From Nocardia amikacinitolerans NBRC 108937 (lineage in GTDB: Bacteria > Actinomycetota > Actinomycetes > Mycobacteriales > Mycobacteriaceae): a stretch of DNA of 52,266 nucleotides. The stretch lies in the NCBI RefSeq assembly GCF_001612615.1, contig NZ_BDAU01000024.1:1-52266 (forward strand), in the 5' to 3' direction. A program made the position numbers and the translations under genes. Shown here piece after piece: positions 8,388 through 14,581 of the stretch (its first letter is position 1; the number at the start of each line of letters is the position of its first letter). The notes under the pieces are model-generated. The model was not told the DNA's origin. It did no database searches and saw only the letters and a list, made by a program, of their open reading frames with translations.

Positions 8388-8694
8388 GGGGGCGGGTTTG
8401 CCTGCGGATGGTGTGGTTCTCTGCACGAATACCCTGCAACGGGAAGGCACGGTCTGCTCGTGTGCCGTCACCGCACAAGCGCACGTGCCAGGGGCGGGAG
8501 CGGGGGCGGGTGTGCCTGCGGATGGTGTGGTTCTCCGCACGAATACCTGGCAACGGGAAGACACGGTCTGCTCGTGCGCCGTCACCGCACAAGCGCACAT
8601 CCCCAGGGGCGGGGCGGGTGTGCCTGCGGATGGTGTGGTTCTCCGCATGAGTACCCTGCAACGGGGAGGCACGGTCTGCCGTCAACGGACATGA
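8388..8694. repeat. Tandem repeat, periods 114 and 108 bp
   Basis: Three copies of a block beginning GCCTGCGGATGGTGTGGTTC start at 8400, 8514 and 8622, the last truncated. Copies are about 90% alike. Both spacings are multiples of three, and reading frames stay open on both strands: plus 8383-8694, starting with a GTG overlapping the toxin stop, and minus 8293-8685. Most differences between copies change amino acids in the plus frame, so I favour a non-coding intergenic repeat, but a small repetitive protein coupled to the toxin gene is not excluded. Confidence 0.8.
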
Positions 8695-8739
8695 CCACCT
8701 GGCTACCCGCGAACGAGCGGGGCGGGTATATCTGATCGG

Positions 8740-9117
8740 GTGCGGAAATCGGTGATCGCGGTGGCGTGTGTCGCGCTACCGCTGTTGGCGGGTTGTGGGG
8801 ACGAGACGAGCACGGCGTCGGATACGGCGACCACGAGTGCGCCTTCGGTCACGTCCACGGCACCTGCCCTGCCCGCGGGGGACCTGAGCCAGGCCGACAT
8901 CGCCGCGGCGCTGGCCGGAAAGGGGTTGCCCCCGAAGCAATCCGAGTGCGTCGCGCGAATCTACGTGGAGGAGAAGATCTCTCAGGACGGGTTGCGCAGG
9001 ATTCTCGCCGCGGATCTGAGCGGCCCGGTCGATCCGGTGCTGCTCGGGCTCAGCGCCGAAGACCGGACGCGGGTGGGCACCGCCAGCCAGCGGATGGTGC
9101 AGGAGTGCATTTTCTGA
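8740..9117 (+). CDS. Small putative lipoprotein
   Basis: 125-residue protein with a lipoprotein signal peptide: RKS start, hydrophobic stretch and lipobox LLAGC with Cys19. The mature part opens with a Ser/Thr-rich linker (TSTASDTATTSAPSVTST), then a small domain of about 75 residues with two cysteines (SECVARIYVEEKIS... and VQECIF) that could form a disulfide outside the cell. GTG start at 8740 without a strong ribosome site. No known family recognised; the pattern (lipobox, linker, two-cysteine helical domain) is common among mycobacterial and nocardial surface lipoproteins of unknown function. Confidence 0.75.
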   Translation: MRKSVIAVACVALPLLAGCGDETSTASDTATTSAPSVTSTAPALPAGDLSQADIAAALAGKGLPPKQSECVARIYVEEKISQDGLRRILAADLSGPVDPVLLGLSAEDRTRVGTASQRMVQECIF

Positions 9118-9289
9118 GGGCCGGGGACGCGGCCACGCGACCGCGGCGAGCGGTTTACCGATCTCCTGGTGTCCACCCGTGCGGCCACGACCGATCGGAG
9201 CGGAACCGGTTGCCGAAGAGCAGGTGCACTCCCGGACGCAGCTCGAGGACGGACGTTCGATGCGGCTGCTCGGCCCGAGTTGTGCCAGT

Positions 9290-9360
9290 GACGCCTCGGG
9301 GACGGCGTTCGACGCGGTCGCTCGCCTGGAGTTGTGCCCGTCGACCTCTCCCGAGGCGTC
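9290..9360. repeat. 11-bp inverted repeat, 49-base spacer
   Basis: GACGCCTCGGG at 9290-9300 and its exact complement CCCGAGGCGTC at 9350-9360, overlapping the stop of the DUF1905 gene. Each arm is next to a GAGTTGTGCC box. The spacer is too long for an efficient terminator; the role is unknown. The rest of 9118-9289 shows nothing I can name. Confidence 0.5.
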
Positions 9361-9661
9361 AGATCGCGATCGTCAGATCGATCTCGGCGTGTGAGCCGTC
9401 GACGAGATCCTCGGCGATCCGGACCGGTTTCTTCACCGGCAGCACGTACGTCCCTCGCTTCTTGTCCGGGAACAACGAGGTAGACCACGTGCTCGCGCCG
9501 ATCCTGACGTGCACGCGGACCGCACCGAACCCACCCGATCGGTGCCCGTAGCGCTCCTCGATCTCGTCGGCGATCTCCTCGGGCAGCGACACGAAATGCC
9601 AGGAGCCCTCGCCGGAGTGCTCCCACACCCGCGCCGTGAACGAATACCGCGAACCAGCCAC
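9359..9661 (-). CDS. DUF1905 domain-containing protein
   Basis: 100-residue protein with the DUF1905 pattern: F-x-A-x-V-W near the start (YSFTARVWEH), WHFVSLPEEIADEIEE, a GFGAVRVHVRIGASTWSTSLFPDKK core and a closing YVLPVKKPVRIAEDLVDGSHAEIDLTI. The family is a small beta-rich domain of unknown function, sometimes fused to YdeI-type domains. GTG start at 9661 with no clear ribosome site. It is convergent with the lipoprotein gene. Confidence 0.82.
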   Translation of the reverse strand: MAGSRYSFTARVWEHSGEGSWHFVSLPEEIADEIEERYGHRSGGFGAVRVHVRIGASTWSTSLFPDKKRGTYVLPVKKPVRIAEDLVDGSHAEIDLTIAI

Positions 9662-9800
9662 GTGGTGACTGTAACGGTGCGGTCCGACATCGGACCGGCC
9701 CTGCGCAACAGCCGGACCGACACCGCCGCCGGTTCTCCTGATTTCGATCGCGGTGCGCGCAACCCGTGAGTACGCCGACCATCCGGTTCATCGTGGGGTG

Positions 9801-10355
9801 ATGACATCCCCACCGGCCTTCGCGGACCTCCTGCGGTACAACTTCGAAACCCCCACCGACGGAACGGGTTTGCGTCGCGCGTTCGCGAACTTCCCGAGCG
9901 GTGTCGTCGCGGTCTGCGCCGAGGTCGACGGCGCACCGCACGGTCTCGCCGTCAGCACCTTCGTGCCCGTCTCCCTCGATCCGCCGCTGGTCTCCTTCTG
10001 CGTGCAGCACAGTTCCTCGACCTGGCCGCGCCTGGCAACCGCGTCTCACCTCGGCCTGAGCCTGCTCGGCACGAACCAGACCGACGCCGCCCGCGCGCTC
10101 GGCGCCCGCGACGGAGACCGCTTCCGCGCCAGCGAATTACACCGCGGAACCGGTGACGCCGTCTTCATCCGCGGAGCGTCCGCGTGGATCGAGGGCGTCC
10201 CCGAGGCGCAGGTTCCCGCGGGCGACCATCTCGTCGTCATCCTGCGAATCCACCGCCTCGCCACCCGCCACGACATCGACCCTCTCGTCTTCCACGGCAG
10301 CCGCTTCCGCCGCCTGCACGCCGAACCGAGCGAGATCGCCGACGTGGCGAGCTGA
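9801..10355 (+). CDS. Flavin reductase family protein
   Basis: About 184 residues, FMN-binding split-barrel flavin reductase. The family core is RRAFANFPSGVVAVCAEVDGAPHGLAVSTFVPVSLDPPLVSFCVQ, followed by SSTWPRLATASHLGLSLLG. Such proteins reduce FMN/FAD with NAD(P)H for a partner monooxygenase or act as reductases themselves. ATG 9801 has GGGG just upstream; an in-frame GTG at 9753 would add 16 unconserved-looking residues. No monooxygenase partner is adjacent; the nearest is the FAD monooxygenase at 14.6-16.1 kb, which should not need one. Confidence 0.85.
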   Translation: MTSPPAFADLLRYNFETPTDGTGLRRAFANFPSGVVAVCAEVDGAPHGLAVSTFVPVSLDPPLVSFCVQHSSSTWPRLATASHLGLSLLGTNQTDAARALGARDGDRFRASELHRGTGDAVFIRGASAWIEGVPEAQVPAGDHLVVILRIHRLATRHDIDPLVFHGSRFRRLHAEPSEIADVAS

Positions 10356-10368
10356 CCACTCCCGGCTC

Positions 10369-10374
10369 TACCCT
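10369..10374 (+). promoter_or_regulatory. -10 box TACCCT for a leaderless start
   Basis: TACCCT ends 6 bases before the GTG at 10381. This is the spacing at which mycobacterial-type promoters start transcription on the first codon; there is no ribosome site. Confidence 0.4.
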
Positions 10375-10380
10375 GGGCCG

Positions 10381-10731
10381 GTGCCCCTAGTCGAGGTGAC
10401 CTACGCGCCCCACGTCCCCGAGTCGACCCTGCACGCCCTGGCCGAGCACCTCCCACACCTGGTCTCGCTCGCCGTGGAGTGCCCCGAGGAGCCCTACGAC
10501 GGCGACCTCCAACCCGGCGATGTCGAACTCCGCTTCCGCCCCCTCGGCCCCTACGACCGCAGCGGCCTGGAGGCGGTCATCGAGATCCGCTCCAAGTACT
10601 TCGACTCCCGCGCCGCCACCCGCCAATCCCGCGTCGACACCCTCCACAGCGCGATCACCGCCCACACCCCCCTCACCGACTTCGGCATCTACCTCACCAT
10701 GCCGGTCGCCGCCTGGGGCCAGACGGAGTAG
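10381..10731 (+). CDS. Small protein, possible tautomerase-fold
   Basis: 116 residues beginning M-P-L-V-E-V-T-Y. Proline at position 2 would become the N-terminal residue after methionine removal, which is the catalytic feature of the tautomerase/MIF superfamily. The length, the helix after the first strand (ESTLHALAEHLPHLVSLA) and the second-half strand pattern (DVELRFRPLG... EAVIEIRSKYF) also fit. I do not recognise a named subfamily. It follows the flavin reductase gene by 25 bases and probably has its own leaderless promoter. Confidence 0.65.
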   Translation: MPLVEVTYAPHVPESTLHALAEHLPHLVSLAVECPEEPYDGDLQPGDVELRFRPLGPYDRSGLEAVIEIRSKYFDSRAATRQSRVDTLHSAITAHTPLTDFGIYLTMPVAAWGQTE

Positions 10732-10755
10732 CCCACGAGCAGCAAATTTCGGTGG

Positions 10756-10782
10756 TGGAGCCGATGGCGGGACTCGAACCCG
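10756..10782 (-). tRNA. 3' fragment of a tRNA-Gly-like gene (remnant)
   Basis: On the minus strand this stretch is the T-arm, acceptor strand and CCA end of a tRNA. It matches 25 of 27 bases of the 3' end of the intact tRNA-Gly (14149-14175) in the same orientation. Similarity falls off after the anticodon stem (TCTGC about 10789). It looks like the displaced 3' end left when an element integrates into a tRNA gene, or simply a decayed tRNA copy. Confidence 0.7.
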
Positions 10783-10796
10783 ACCGGTCTGCAGGA

Positions 10797-10845
10797 GCCC
10801 GATAGCTCAACAGGCCTAATACGTCGGACGCTCTGGATCCGTGCA
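10797..10845 (+). tRNA. Degenerate tRNA, Gln(CTG)-like
   Basis: Reads AGCCCGA-TA-GCTCAACAGG..., then GTCGGACGCTCTGGATCCG, an anticodon arm resembling tRNA-Gln(CTG) with two extra bases. The D-arm is broken and no T-arm follows. A remnant, not a working gene. Confidence 0.45.
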
Positions 10846-10959
10846 CCGTTCCGAGGAACAGGTAGTGCGTTGTGCGGGAACCACTTTGGTAGTCAACACC
10901 GTATGCCGTTAGAGTACGGGCAATTCGGTTGTGGGCGGGCCGGATTCGGTCGGTTATCG

Positions 10960-11037
10960 CCTGAGGAGCGGGTGGTCGCGGGTTCGAGTCCCGCCGAGGA
11001 CTCCGGTTCTCGTAGCTCAGTGGGATAGAGCACCTGA
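10960..11037 (+). tRNA. tRNA halves in reversed order (remnant)
   Basis: 10960-11001 is a tRNA 3' half with a perfect T-arm (GCGGG TTCGAGT CCCGC, 10978-10994) and acceptor strand CGAGGAC. Four bases later, 11006-11037 is a 5' half: acceptor GTTCTCG, TA, D-arm GCTC...GAGC. The two acceptor strands pair 7 of 7 (one G-U), as in a circularly permuted tRNA gene. The anticodon stem strands do not pair (CCTGA has no TCAGG partner), so function is unlikely; deletion within a former tRNA array explains it better. Confidence 0.55.
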
Positions 11038-11199
11038 AACGCCGGTCGGAACACCACGACCGCCCACTTCCGAATTGTCAGTGAAGACGGCCACGGGACC
11101 GCCTGATGACGGCGGCAAAGAGCGCCGCCCATGTTTCGTTGTCGTAGGTGTGCGCCAGGCGAGTTTCATTCGCCGCTGAACGGTTTCGAGCGAGTCATT

Positions 11200-11418
11200 T
11201 CATTCCCGCACCCGGCCCGAATCGGGGATCAGGCGGCCAGCGTCCTTCAGGGTCGCGTGGGCAGAAGTCTTCGCCCGGCATTCGCCGACGAGACAGTGGC
11301 GATGGATCTGCATCGTCGAATGCGCCGCGGCCACACTGGACGCTGCGTAGGTAGTGCTGTGGCATCCTCCGTGGCCGAGCAGCGCGAGGTCGAACTCGAA
11401 TGGCTCCGTGTCCAACAT
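11200..11418 (-). CDS. Small His/Cys-containing hypothetical protein
   Basis: 72 residues. Its ATG overlaps the stop of the winged-helix gene by one base (TGATG), indicating translational coupling. Features: GHGGCHST, IHRHCLVGECRAKTSAHATL and KDAGRLIPDSGR. The H-x-C-x4-C pattern could hold a metal. The closing GRLxPDxxR pattern resembles short proteins seen in actinobacterial integrative elements, but I cannot name a family. Coding status is inferred mainly from the coupling. Confidence 0.5.
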   Translation of the reverse strand: MLDTEPFEFDLALLGHGGCHSTTYAASSVAAAHSTMQIHRHCLVGECRAKTSAHATLKDAGRLIPDSGRVRE

Positions 11419-11669
11419 CAGTGTGCCCGAGCCGCTAATGGTGGAACGTCGAGCGCGTTGCGGCCGCGCGATGTGTTGATGTAGGCGCGCCCGTTGTCGG
11501 TGAAGTCCCAGCGGTCACCGCAGCGATGAAGCCAGCCGCGGTAGGCAAGTTCGTCGACCGCGGCTCGCACCGACCTCCGGCTCAGTCCCGTATCGACTGC
11601 GACTTCCGCAATCGACTGCGGGCCATGCTGCTTCACCGCAGCCATCACCCGCGCTTCCGTAATGGTCAT
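11418..11669 (-). CDS. Winged-helix DNA-binding protein
   Basis: 83 residues, essentially one winged helix-turn-helix: TEARVMAAVKQHGPQSIAEVAVDTGLSRRSVRAAVDELAYRGWLHRCGDRWDFTDNGRAYI. ATG at 11669 has GGAGGGG upstream at good spacing. Such single-domain proteins in small islands usually control element genes. It is divergent from the DUF6879/XRE cassette, and ACTTGCGC-type boxes (11851-11940) lie between the two. Confidence 0.82.
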   Translation of the reverse strand: MTITEARVMAAVKQHGPQSIAEVAVDTGLSRRSVRAAVDELAYRGWLHRCGDRWDFTDNGRAYINTSRGRNALDVPPLAARAH

Positions 11670-11850
11670 CGGCTGTACCCCTCCGCGTCAGTGTGCTTGG
11701 GATGCACCCGACGCCGGGGATGCAGGCAGGCCCGCCCGGCCCGACTCGAGGGGCTGACCGGGCGATCGCTCCGCCGCTCCGGGGCCAGGCTATTCACCCG
11801 GCGTCGGGGCACTGACGGACACTACGAACGGAGCGCCCAGTCCATCTACA

Positions 11851-11940
11851 AACTTGCGCGAACTTGCGCACCTCCTTTGAGATCAGTGACGAAAAACCCC
11901 CCGTCGATGGATGATTGGAGGACGTGCGCAAGTCCGCGCA
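11851..11940. promoter_or_regulatory. Repeated ACTTGCGC half-sites
   Basis: AACTTGCGCG (11851) and AACTTGCGCA (11861) lie head to tail, and the complement GTGCGCAAGT lies at 11924-11933, followed by CCGCGCAC. Together they give direct and inverted half-sites of the palindrome ACTTGCGCAAGT between the divergent winged-helix gene and the DUF6879/XRE cassette. This is a likely operator for one of the two encoded regulators. Confidence 0.6.
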
Positions 11941-11962
11941 CACTGCGGGAAGGGGAAATCGG

Positions 11963-12292
11963 ATGCGTCTAAGGTTCCTCGGTAGTGGCGGTTCTCATCA
12001 GAACGGCTGTCCGACTCTCTACACGACAGACCGCGACACTTACGTAGTGCAAGGCTGGGTCACCGATCGGCCGGGCACCGTCGAGATTCCACACCTCCTG
12101 CTCGGTTTCGCCGAGCCGGATACGTTTATCGGCGCGGCACTCACGGATACGGGGCGCGGCACGTTCACGATCACGGGCGCACCGGTCACAGACCCGGATG
12201 CGCCCGCGCACATGGCGATACCCGAGCAGGAGGCGGGTATCGAGGTGCCCAAGCAGGAAAGGACGTTCTACGGTGCAACTGTTGCAGGGTGA
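11963..12292 (+). CDS. Hypothetical protein of the DUF6879/XRE cassette
   Basis: 109 residues starting at ATG 11963 (AAGGGGAAA upstream). The opening MRLRFLGSGGSHQNGCPTLYTTDRDTYVVQGW is the pattern of the short protein that commonly precedes DUF6879 and XRE/DUF5753 genes in Streptomyces and Nocardia. No enzymatic motif is visible. It overlaps the next gene by 20 bases, so the three genes form an operon. Confidence 0.8.
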   Translation: MRLRFLGSGGSHQNGCPTLYTTDRDTYVVQGWVTDRPGTVEIPHLLLGFAEPDTFIGAALTDTGRGTFTITGAPVTDPDAPAHMAIPEQEAGIEVPKQERTFYGATVAG

Positions 12293-12800
12293 CGCGATCA
12301 ACGAACTGATCAGCGAGTGCAAGCGGGAGGCCCTGCACCTGGAATTGCTCGACGCCTACGACAACCCGGAGGAGTCCGCCGAGTTCCGACGGTTCCTAGC
12401 AGGCGAGCCCGACGATTACGCCTGGATGAACGGGTGGGCGGGATTCGTTCGCGAGCTCGGTGACCGGAACGTCGCGATGTGTCGGGCGCGAGTGGTCACC
12501 GTGCCGCATACCGATTGGACCCGTTGGGGTCTGGAGGTTGCGGCCGTCAATGTTGCTGCGGGCGAGGATGTCCGCTATTTGCCTCGACACTTGATCGACC
12601 CCGCCGACATCGGTGTCGACGACTGGTGGTTGCTCGACGACCAACTCGTCATCTACACCCTGTTCGACAGCGGCGGCGCGTGCATGGGCGCGGCGGCAAC
12701 GACCGATCGGCACCTAGTCGGCCGGTGCCGTGAGATATGGGACCGCCTTTGGAGCAAGGCTGTTCCGCACGCTGAATACCACGTGACGACACCGCGGTGA
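12273..12800 (+). CDS. DUF6879 family protein
   Basis: 175 residues from GTG 12273, preceded by AGGAAAGGA inside the upstream gene. The DUF6879 core is clear: CKREALHLELLDAY, F-R-R-F-L-A-G-E-P-D-D-Y-A-W, RARVVTVPHTDWTRWGLEVAA, AGEDVRYLPRHLI and DDWWLLDDQLVIYTLFD. The family's function is unknown; it is nearly always next to an XRE regulator with DUF5753, as here, and a regulatory or toxin-neutralising role has been suspected. GTGA overlap with the next gene. Confidence 0.9.
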   Translation: MQLLQGDAINELISECKREALHLELLDAYDNPEESAEFRRFLAGEPDDYAWMNGWAGFVRELGDRNVAMCRARVVTVPHTDWTRWGLEVAAVNVAAGEDVRYLPRHLIDPADIGVDDWWLLDDQLVIYTLFDSGGACMGAAATTDRHLVGRCREIWDRLWSKAVPHAEYHVTTPR

Positions 12801-13633
12801 CGAACGCTGTACACGAAGCGCGCGAAGCTCTCGGGCTGCGGCTCCGAGAGCTTCGCCGCGACGCCGAGCTCACCGCGCGCCGCCTCGCCGAGCTCGCGGG
12901 CTGGCACGAGTCCAAAGTGTCGCGCATCGAGCACGGCAAGCAAACCCCGGCCGAGGCCGACCTCCGCGCCTGGTGCGAGCACACCGGTCACGACAACCAG
13001 CTCGCCGACCTCGTCGCGACTCTGCGCAATATCGAGGCGGCATACCTCGAATGGCGGCGTGTCCTGGGCACCGGGATCCGCCGACCCCAGAAGGCGCGCG
13101 TGCGCCTAGAGGCTCGAACGAAGTCGATGCGGTGGTACGAACCGACCGTGTTTCCAGGACTTTTGCAGACCCCCGCCTACGCCGAGGGGATTCTTCGCAA
13201 GGTGATCGCGTTCTACGGCATCCCCGACGACCTCGAGGAGGGCGTCGCAGCGCGCATCGAACGACAGCACGTGCTCTACGGGCGCCGCCGGTTCAATTTC
13301 GTTGTCGCCGAGCAGGTTCTGCACACCACCGTCGGCGACGACGATGTGATGCGCGGTCAGCTCGACCGCGTGCTGAACGTCATGACGTTGCCGAGCATTG
13401 CGTTCGGCGTCATCCCGGCCGCCGCCACGTACGAGGCGCCCGCCACGAACGGCTTCGCGATCTTCGACACCAGGCTTGTCCAGGTCGAAACGATCAGCGC
13501 CGAGTTGGCGGTCACGCAGCCGCGCGAGATTGCCCTGTACGAGAAGATGTTCACCGTGCTCGCCGGGCAGGCGCTCTACGGCGACGCCGCCCGTGTCCTG
13601 ATCCGCGACGCACTCCAGTCTCGGCGCAAGTAG
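12797..13633 (+). CDS. XRE-family regulator with DUF5753
   Basis: 278 residues. The N-terminal helix-turn-helix (about 12-65) contains LRLRELRRDAELTARRLAELAG and ESKVSRIEHGKQTP. The remaining 190 residues are the DUF5753 domain (MRWYEPTVFPGLLQTPAYAEGIL; FVVAEQVLHT; FGVIPAAA). Starts at GTG 12797 in a GTGA overlap with the DUF6879 gene. Such proteins are common, multi-copy regulators in Nocardia and Streptomyces, some controlling development or antibiotic genes. Likely binds the ACTTGCGC boxes at 11851-11940. Confidence 0.92.
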   Translation: MTNAVHEAREALGLRLRELRRDAELTARRLAELAGWHESKVSRIEHGKQTPAEADLRAWCEHTGHDNQLADLVATLRNIEAAYLEWRRVLGTGIRRPQKARVRLEARTKSMRWYEPTVFPGLLQTPAYAEGILRKVIAFYGIPDDLEEGVAARIERQHVLYGRRRFNFVVAEQVLHTTVGDDDVMRGQLDRVLNVMTLPSIAFGVIPAAATYEAPATNGFAIFDTRLVQVETISAELAVTQPREIALYEKMFTVLAGQALYGDAARVLIRDALQSRRK

Positions 13634-14148
13634 ACCGCACCGTGCGCGGAGCAGCGCCGGAAGATCAGTAGCGGTCGTCGACTTCGTGATCGTTCTCAGC
13701 GACCGCCTGATGCACGTCGGCGACCCTGACCGCCGCGCCGGACGTCCCGGGCAGCAGTCCGCCCGGGTCTCGTCCTTTAGTTCGGGCCAGCACCGAAACG
13801 GCTTCGGAAACCGCCGTGTTGGCGTCCGGGCGCAGTTTCGATGCTTGGCACCTGTTCGGCGAGCCCGGGCCGCCTGATGAGCCCCGGCGTACAAGTCGGG
13901 CCGTGGGCCCTGTGGAGCCGCCACGCCCGGCCCCAATGTGGACGTTGGTGTCGAGAGCGATTCGGGTGCAGGCGTGTTCGCTCAGGAGTTGTGCGAGTCG
14001 GCGCGCTCGGCGCGTGCGATCGAGGCTCGTGCGTGGCCGCCGCGATGGCTGTTACACGGGCTCCACCATAGGCTCCACCTTTGGCTACAGGCCCTGGTCG
14101 AAGAAAGGCCCCAACCAAACAAACCTGCTGGTCAGGGCCCTGAAACAC
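13634..14148. other. Gene-free stretch in the island
   Basis: No convincing gene on either strand; longer open frames have poor composition or run through the tRNA. A block near 14010-14048 is imperfectly repeated at 14351-14388 on the far side of the tRNA-Gly (shared GCGTGG..GCCGCGAT), suggesting a local duplication around the tRNA. Confidence 0.5.
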
Positions 14149-14151
14149 TGG

Positions 14152-14222
14152 AGCCGATGACGGGAATCGAACCCGCGCTGTCTGCTTGGGAAGCAGAAGT
14201 TCTACCATTGAACTACATCGGC
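14152..14222 (-). tRNA. tRNA-Gly (anticodon CCC)
   Basis: Complete cloverleaf on the minus strand: acceptor GCCGATG pairs with CATCGGC, D-arm with TAGTTCAATGGTAGAAC, anticodon stem TCTGC/GCAGA with loop TTCCCAA, T-arm GCGGG-TTCGATT-CCCGT, discriminator T. CCA is encoded (14149-14151). A 27-base copy of its 3' end lies at 10756-10782 in the same orientation. Confidence 0.95.
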
Positions 14223-14581
14223 GTGTGCGTAGACGCGTCCGCGACTCTATCAGAACCGGCCCTGTGGCGGTCAACTTCCACACCTGCCGGTCGGGTCCGC
14301 GGCGGCTGTTGGAGGCGCTTCTCGCAATCGACCCATTCGAGGTAGCCGGTGCCCGTGATCGGGGTTCCCGCGTGGATGCCGCGATAGGTGTGCGCACCTC
14401 GCAGTGCGTCCATCCCGGCGGCGTGACCTTGCGTGCGGCCGCAGGATGATCGCCTGCGTGAAAGGGGTGGTGGGGCCGTCTGCGTCGATCGATGCGCGGG
14501 GAGGACGTGATCGACCAGGGCGCAGGGCTACGGTACGGATCCGCCGAGCCAGCGGTGCGCGGATCTGGCCCGTCGTTCGAT
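14223..14581. other. Intergenic stretch without recognised gene
   Basis: Between the tRNA-Gly and the monooxygenase stop. It contains the second copy of the 14010-14048 block (about 14351-14388). No coding frame with plausible composition, promoter or terminator is evident. Confidence 0.4.

Noticed and set aside
9118..9358. Possible small gene between lipoprotein and DUF1905 genes
   Set aside because: Open frames lack start context and composition; only a short inverted repeat stands out.
11006..11037. Functional circularly permuted tRNA
   Set aside because: Acceptor strands pair, but the anticodon stem strands do not, and permuted tRNAs are not established in bacteria. Remnants of two genes are simpler.
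11131..11484. Plus-strand open frame downstream of the tRNA remnants
   Set aside because: No ribosome site or family motif, and the opposite strand holds a coupled gene pair with better support.
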